From: Hyphomonas neptunium ATCC 15444
GTDB lineage: Bacteria; Pseudomonadota; Alphaproteobacteria; Caulobacterales; Hyphomonadaceae
Assembly: GCF_000013025.1 (NCBI RefSeq)
Contig: NC_008358.1
Location: 248,001-312,000, forward strand
Reading direction: 5' to 3'
Length of the DNA: 64,000 nucleotides
The notes beneath the pieces are model-generated. The model searched no databases. It was not told the DNA's origin and was given only the letters and a program-made list of their open reading frames with translations. Every line of letters starts with the position of its first letter. Positions within the stretch are counted from its first letter, which is position 1. Below, piece by piece: positions 61,362-64,000 of the stretch. Both the position numbers and the translations under genes were made by a program.

Positions 61362-62912
61362 ATGACAGACATTGTTGTTCCCACACTCGGCGAAAGCGTT
61401 ACCGAAGCCACCGTCGGCCAATGGCTGAAATCGGCCGGCGACGCGGTGAAGAAGGACGAAGTCCTCGTCGAACTTGAAACCGACAAGGTTTCCGTCGAGG
61501 TTTCGGCCTCTGAAGACGGCGTCCTGTCGGAAATCGTGGCCAAGGAAGGCGACACTGTGGACATCGGCGCGCTGCTCGGCCGCCTGAACGCCAATGGCGC
61601 GGCCAAGCCTGCACCCGCCAAGGAAGCCCCGAAGGCTGAAGCCAAGGCAGAGCCGAAAGCGGAACCCAAAGCGGCCGAAGCCAAGCCGGCGGCCTCGTCC
61701 GGCGGCGGTGCGTCCACGGACGTAAAAGTCCCCGTGATGGGCGAAAGCGTTGCCGAAGGCACGATCGCCAACTTCGCCAAGAAGGTCGGCGAGAGCGTCA
61801 AGAAAGACGAGACCATCGCCGAGATCGAAACCGACAAGGTGGCGCTGGAAGTTCCAGCCCCCGCAGACGGCGTGATCCTCGAATGGCTGGTCAAGGAAGG
61901 CGATTCCGTGACCCCCGGTTCCGTCATTGCACGGATTGGCGCCTCGGGCGCGGCCCCTGCAAAAGCTGCCGAAGCGCCCGCGAAAGCCGAAGCGCCCAAA
62001 GCCGCCGCCCAGCCAGCAGCCACCGGCGATCGCCCCGTTTCCCCATCGGTCCGCCGCATTTCCACCGAAGCCGGCGTCAGCGCGTCTGATATTCCCGGCA
62101 CCGGCCGCGATGGCCGCGCCACCAAGGCGGATGCCTTGGCCTACGTCAACCAACCGAAAGCAAGCGCCTCGACCATGCCCGACACCGCCGCAAAACCACC
62201 GCGCGAAACCGGCCCCCGTGAAGAACGTGTACGGATGACGCGTCTGCGTCAGACCATCGCCCGCCGCCTGAAGGAAGCTCAGGACACGGCCGCGATGCTG
62301 ACCACGTTCAACGATGTCGACATGTCGGCGATCATGGATCTGCGCAAGCAGCACCAGGACGCCTTCGTCGCCAAGCACGGCATCAAGCTCGGCTTCATGA
62401 GCTTCTTCGTGAAGGCGTGCGTCAACGCGCTGAAGGAAGTTCCTGCCGTCAACGCCGAGATCGATGGCCAGGACGTCATCTACAAGAACTATTATGACAT
62501 CGGCGTGGCCGTCGGCACCGAGAAGGGCCTTGTTGTGCCCGTCGTGCGCGACGCAGACGATCTCTCGCTGGCCGGCATCGAGAAAGCCATCGCGGCGCTG
62601 GGCAAGAAAGCCCGTGACGGCGATCTCACCATCGGCGACATGCAGGGCGGCACCTTCACCATCTCGAACGGCGGCATCTATGGCTCGCTGATGTCGACCC
62701 CGATCCTCAATCCGCCGCAGTCCGGCGTGCTCGGTATGCACCGTATAGAGGACAAGCCGATCGTCCGTAACGGCCAGATCGTCATCAAGCCGATGATGTA
62801 TCTTGCGCTGAGCTATGACCACCGCATCGTTGACGGCAAGGAAGCGGTTACCTTCCTCGTTCGTGTCAAGGAAGCGCTGGAAGATCCTGAGCGGATGCTG
62901 CTCGAAGTCTAA
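61362..62912 (+). CDS. sucB: Dihydrolipoyl succinyltransferase E2 with two lipoyl domains
   Basis: E2 core of the 2-oxoglutarate dehydrogenase complex, 516 residues. Two lipoyl domains are present, with lysines at 42 (ETDKVSVEV) and 159 (ETDKVALEV), separated by Ala/Pro/Lys-rich linkers. A peripheral subunit-binding domain follows ([20 protein letters not shown]), then the catalytic domain with His487 in [12 protein letters not shown]. Most proteobacterial SucB have one lipoyl domain. No lpd gene follows. Its stop overlaps the convergent methyltransferase stop (62909-62912). Confidence 0.95.
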   Translation: MTDIVVPTLGESVTEATVGQWLKSAGDAVKKDEVLVELETDKVSVEVSASEDGVLSEIVAKEGDTVDIGALLGRLNANGAAKPAPAKEAPKAEAKAEPKAEPKAAEAKPAASSGGGASTDVKVPVMGESVAEGTIANFAKKVGESVKKDETIAEIETDKVALEVPAPADGVILEWLVKEGDSVTPGSVIARIGASGAAPAKAAEAPAKAEAPKAAAQPAATGDRPVSPSVRRISTEAGVSASDIPGTGRDGRATKADALAYVNQPKASASTMPDTAAKPPRETGPREERVRMTRLRQTIARRLKEAQDTAAMLTTFNDVDMSAIMDLRKQHQDAFVAKHGIKLGFMSFFVKACVNALKEVPAVNAEIDGQDVIYKNYYDIGVAVGTEKGLVVPVVRDADDLSLAGIEKAIAALGKKARDGDLTIGDMQGGTFTISNGGIYGSLMSTPILNPPQSGVLGMHRIEDKPIVRNGQIVIKPMMYLALSYDHRIVDGKEAVTFLVRVKEALEDPERMLLEV

Positions 62913-63622
62913 CTCTGCTTCCGGGTGAACCATCCCCGGATCATCAGAGACTGAAAGAACGGAACGGGCTGATCGAAGCGGGCTGCTTTGATCAGCTCTT
63001 CCACTTTCTGGGGCGGGTGCGCGGCCACATCGCGCCCGAACATTTCCGGAAACGTCTTGCGGCCTTCTTCGGGCATTCCCGACAGCGCGTAAAAGCCGAG
63101 CCAGGCTTCCATCAGGTCCGGGAAGGTTGCCGCTGTCATGTCGGCCGCAATGTCGGCGTTCACGAACACTGCGCCCGGTTTCAGGCGCGCGGAAATCTCG
63201 TTGAAATAACGCTGGCGTTCGTCCGTATCCGTAATGAAATGCGACACCAGAAATGAAGTGGCCGCGTCAAACGGGGCAGGGGCGTTCAGGCTCTCCATAT
63301 AGCCCACATGGAAGGTGCACCGATCTGTGACGCCCGCCGCGTCCGTCCGCCGGCGCGCCACCTTCAGCATCGCCTCTGACGGATCAAGCAGCGTGAACTG
63401 CCAGCCGGGAAATACGCTGGCGAGATAAAGCGCTTCAGCGCCCGTGCCCGCCCCGGCGCAGAGGATGCGCGCGTCCGCGGGCAGGCCGGCCATCACAATG
63501 CGCGTCACCAGATGCAGATTGTCCATGAAAGGCCGGCCCATCTGGAACTGGGTGTCATAGGCTTCCGCGCGCGCTTCATCGAAGGCGATCAGACTGGAGG
63601 AAGAGGCGCTGGAAACAGACAT
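62909..63622 (-). CDS. SAM-dependent methyltransferase (class I)
   Basis: A 237-residue Rossmann-fold methyltransferase. Motif I is [18 protein letters not shown], with an acidic residue ending the next strand in [13 protein letters not shown]. Motif IV-like [13 protein letters not shown] follows. An oddity is Cys-Ala in place of the usual DxGxGxG beginning. The ATG at 63622 follows CGGAG. The substrate is unknown; the sequence resembles small-molecule methyltransferases. Confidence 0.83.
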   Translation of the reverse strand: MSVSSASSSSLIAFDEARAEAYDTQFQMGRPFMDNLHLVTRIVMAGLPADARILCAGAGTGAEALYLASVFPGWQFTLLDPSEAMLKVARRRTDAAGVTDRCTFHVGYMESLNAPAPFDAATSFLVSHFITDTDERQRYFNEISARLKPGAVFVNADIAADMTAATFPDLMEAWLGFYALSGMPEEGRKTFPEMFGRDVAAHPPQKVEELIKAARFDQPVPFFQSLMIRGWFTRKQS

Positions 63623-63780
63623 CAAGAAACTCCGATTGTTACGAGAAAGACTGCCCGGATAATTCAAGCAAGCGCTCTGCGCAAGGGTGGTTTTCCGGCC
63701 GGACGCTTTGCGCCTTGTAAAATGCGGTTTAAGTCAAACCTTAAGACGGCAAAATGGCTCTCACCTCGAAGGAAACGCTC

Positions 63781-64000
63781 ATGTCAGATTCTGATTACAT
63801 CCCGCCCAAGGTCTGGACCTGGAACAAGGATGCGGGCGGGCGCTTCGCCAACATCAACCGGCCCATTGCGGGCCCGACGCAGGAAAAAGCGCTGCCCGTC
63901 GGCAAGCATCCCCTGCAGCTCTATTCGCTGGGCACGCCCAACGGGGTCAAAGTCACGGTCATGCTGGAGGAGCTTCTGGCGCTGGGCTATTCGGGCGCAG
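63781..64000 (+). CDS. yghU: YghU-like glutathione transferase (partial, 5' end)
   Basis: The first 73 codons are in the window; the frame is open to the end. The sequence has YIPPKVWTWNKDAGGRFANI, NRPIAGPTQEKALPVGKHPL and QLYSLGTPNGVKVTVMLEEL, nearly the N-terminus of E. coli YghU, a disulfide-bond reductase of the Nu-class glutathione transferases. TPNGVKV is the glutathione-contacting segment. The ATG at 63781 is preceded by AAGGAAA. Confidence 0.92.
   Translation, partial: MSDSDYIPPKVWTWNKDAGGRFANINRPIAGPTQEKALPVGKHPLQLYSLGTPNGVKVTVMLEELLALGYSGA

Noticed and set aside
58573-61386. 937-codon open frame antisense to sucA
   Set aside because: Shadow frame produced by high-GC codon bias; no protein-like motifs, and sucA on the other strand is unmistakable.
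1-64000. CRISPR arrays, rRNA or tRNA genes
   Set aside because: No regularly spaced repeats and no tRNA-like or rRNA sequence were noticed by eye; a tRNA scan would settle this.

Overview
This is high-GC DNA from an alphaproteobacterium, most likely a stalked or budding marine member of the Caulobacterales/Hyphomonadaceae (Hyphomonas-like). The grounds are the alphaproteobacterial flagellar regulators FlaF and FlbT, a CheL/FlgJ-type rod-binding protein, a NepR/EcfG-type general stress response pair, CtrA-like boxes at flagellar promoters, and a sucC-sucD-sucA-sucB run. The genus is inference; no rRNA or tRNA gene was recognised.

Region 1 (1-14.5 kb) is a flagellar cluster. It runs flgA (3' end), flgH and fliL; flgD and fliK on the minus strand; cheL/flgJ and an flbY/flgN-like gene; a flagellin gene followed by flaF, flbT and a DUF1217 gene; fliI on the minus strand; and a tight export/basal-body operon flgB-flgC-fliE-fliQ-flhA-fliR-flhB plus a small FliJ-like coiled-coil gene. 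Three intergenic regions carry TAAA-N7-TTAA(C) boxes that resemble CtrA sites.

Region 2 (14.5-21.6 kb) is ordinary chromosome: a hypothetical gene, an acyl-CoA dehydrogenase, a GAF gene coupled to a PAS-GGDEF-EAL gene, a PilZ-like gene, and nepR-ecfG. It ends in a decayed AMP-binding synthetase whose terminator survives.

Region 3 (21,622-35,801, about 14.2 kb) is a genomic island inserted in the 5' end of dusA. A 31-bp direct repeat with one mismatch marks both ends. The left end keeps the displaced first codons of dusA. The right end has an intact dusA whose start and first residues come from the island, next to a tyrosine integrase. The cargo looks like a defence island: a short sigma-region-4-like gene with a Tat-signal partner, an XRE regulator, an Mrr-type nuclease/STAND NTPase, an RloC-like anticodon nuclease with zinc hook, an AbiE-like toxin-antitoxin pair, and a tightly overlapping four-gene operon. 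That operon encodes an unknown protein, a QueC-like enzyme, an XRE-ImmA/IrrE metalloprotease and a PIN nuclease, and it is the best candidate here for an undescribed system. A second, 95%-identical copy of the integrase 3' end lies between the operon and the AbiE-like pair, which suggests that two related elements stacked at the same site.

Region 4 (35.8-64 kb) is core chromosome: dusA, a soluble hybrid histidine kinase, an AmpG-like permease, maeB, mutS, a VOC protein, an alpha/beta hydrolase, a lipoprotein, gshB, a BON-domain lipoprotein, rsfS (apparently with a CTG start), rlmH, a TAXI-type binding protein, a LytTR regulator, a DUF2306 protein, a PhoD-like phosphatase, an MFS transporter, the TCA genes sucC, sucD, sucA and sucB (with two lipoyl domains), a methyltransferase, and the start of yghU.
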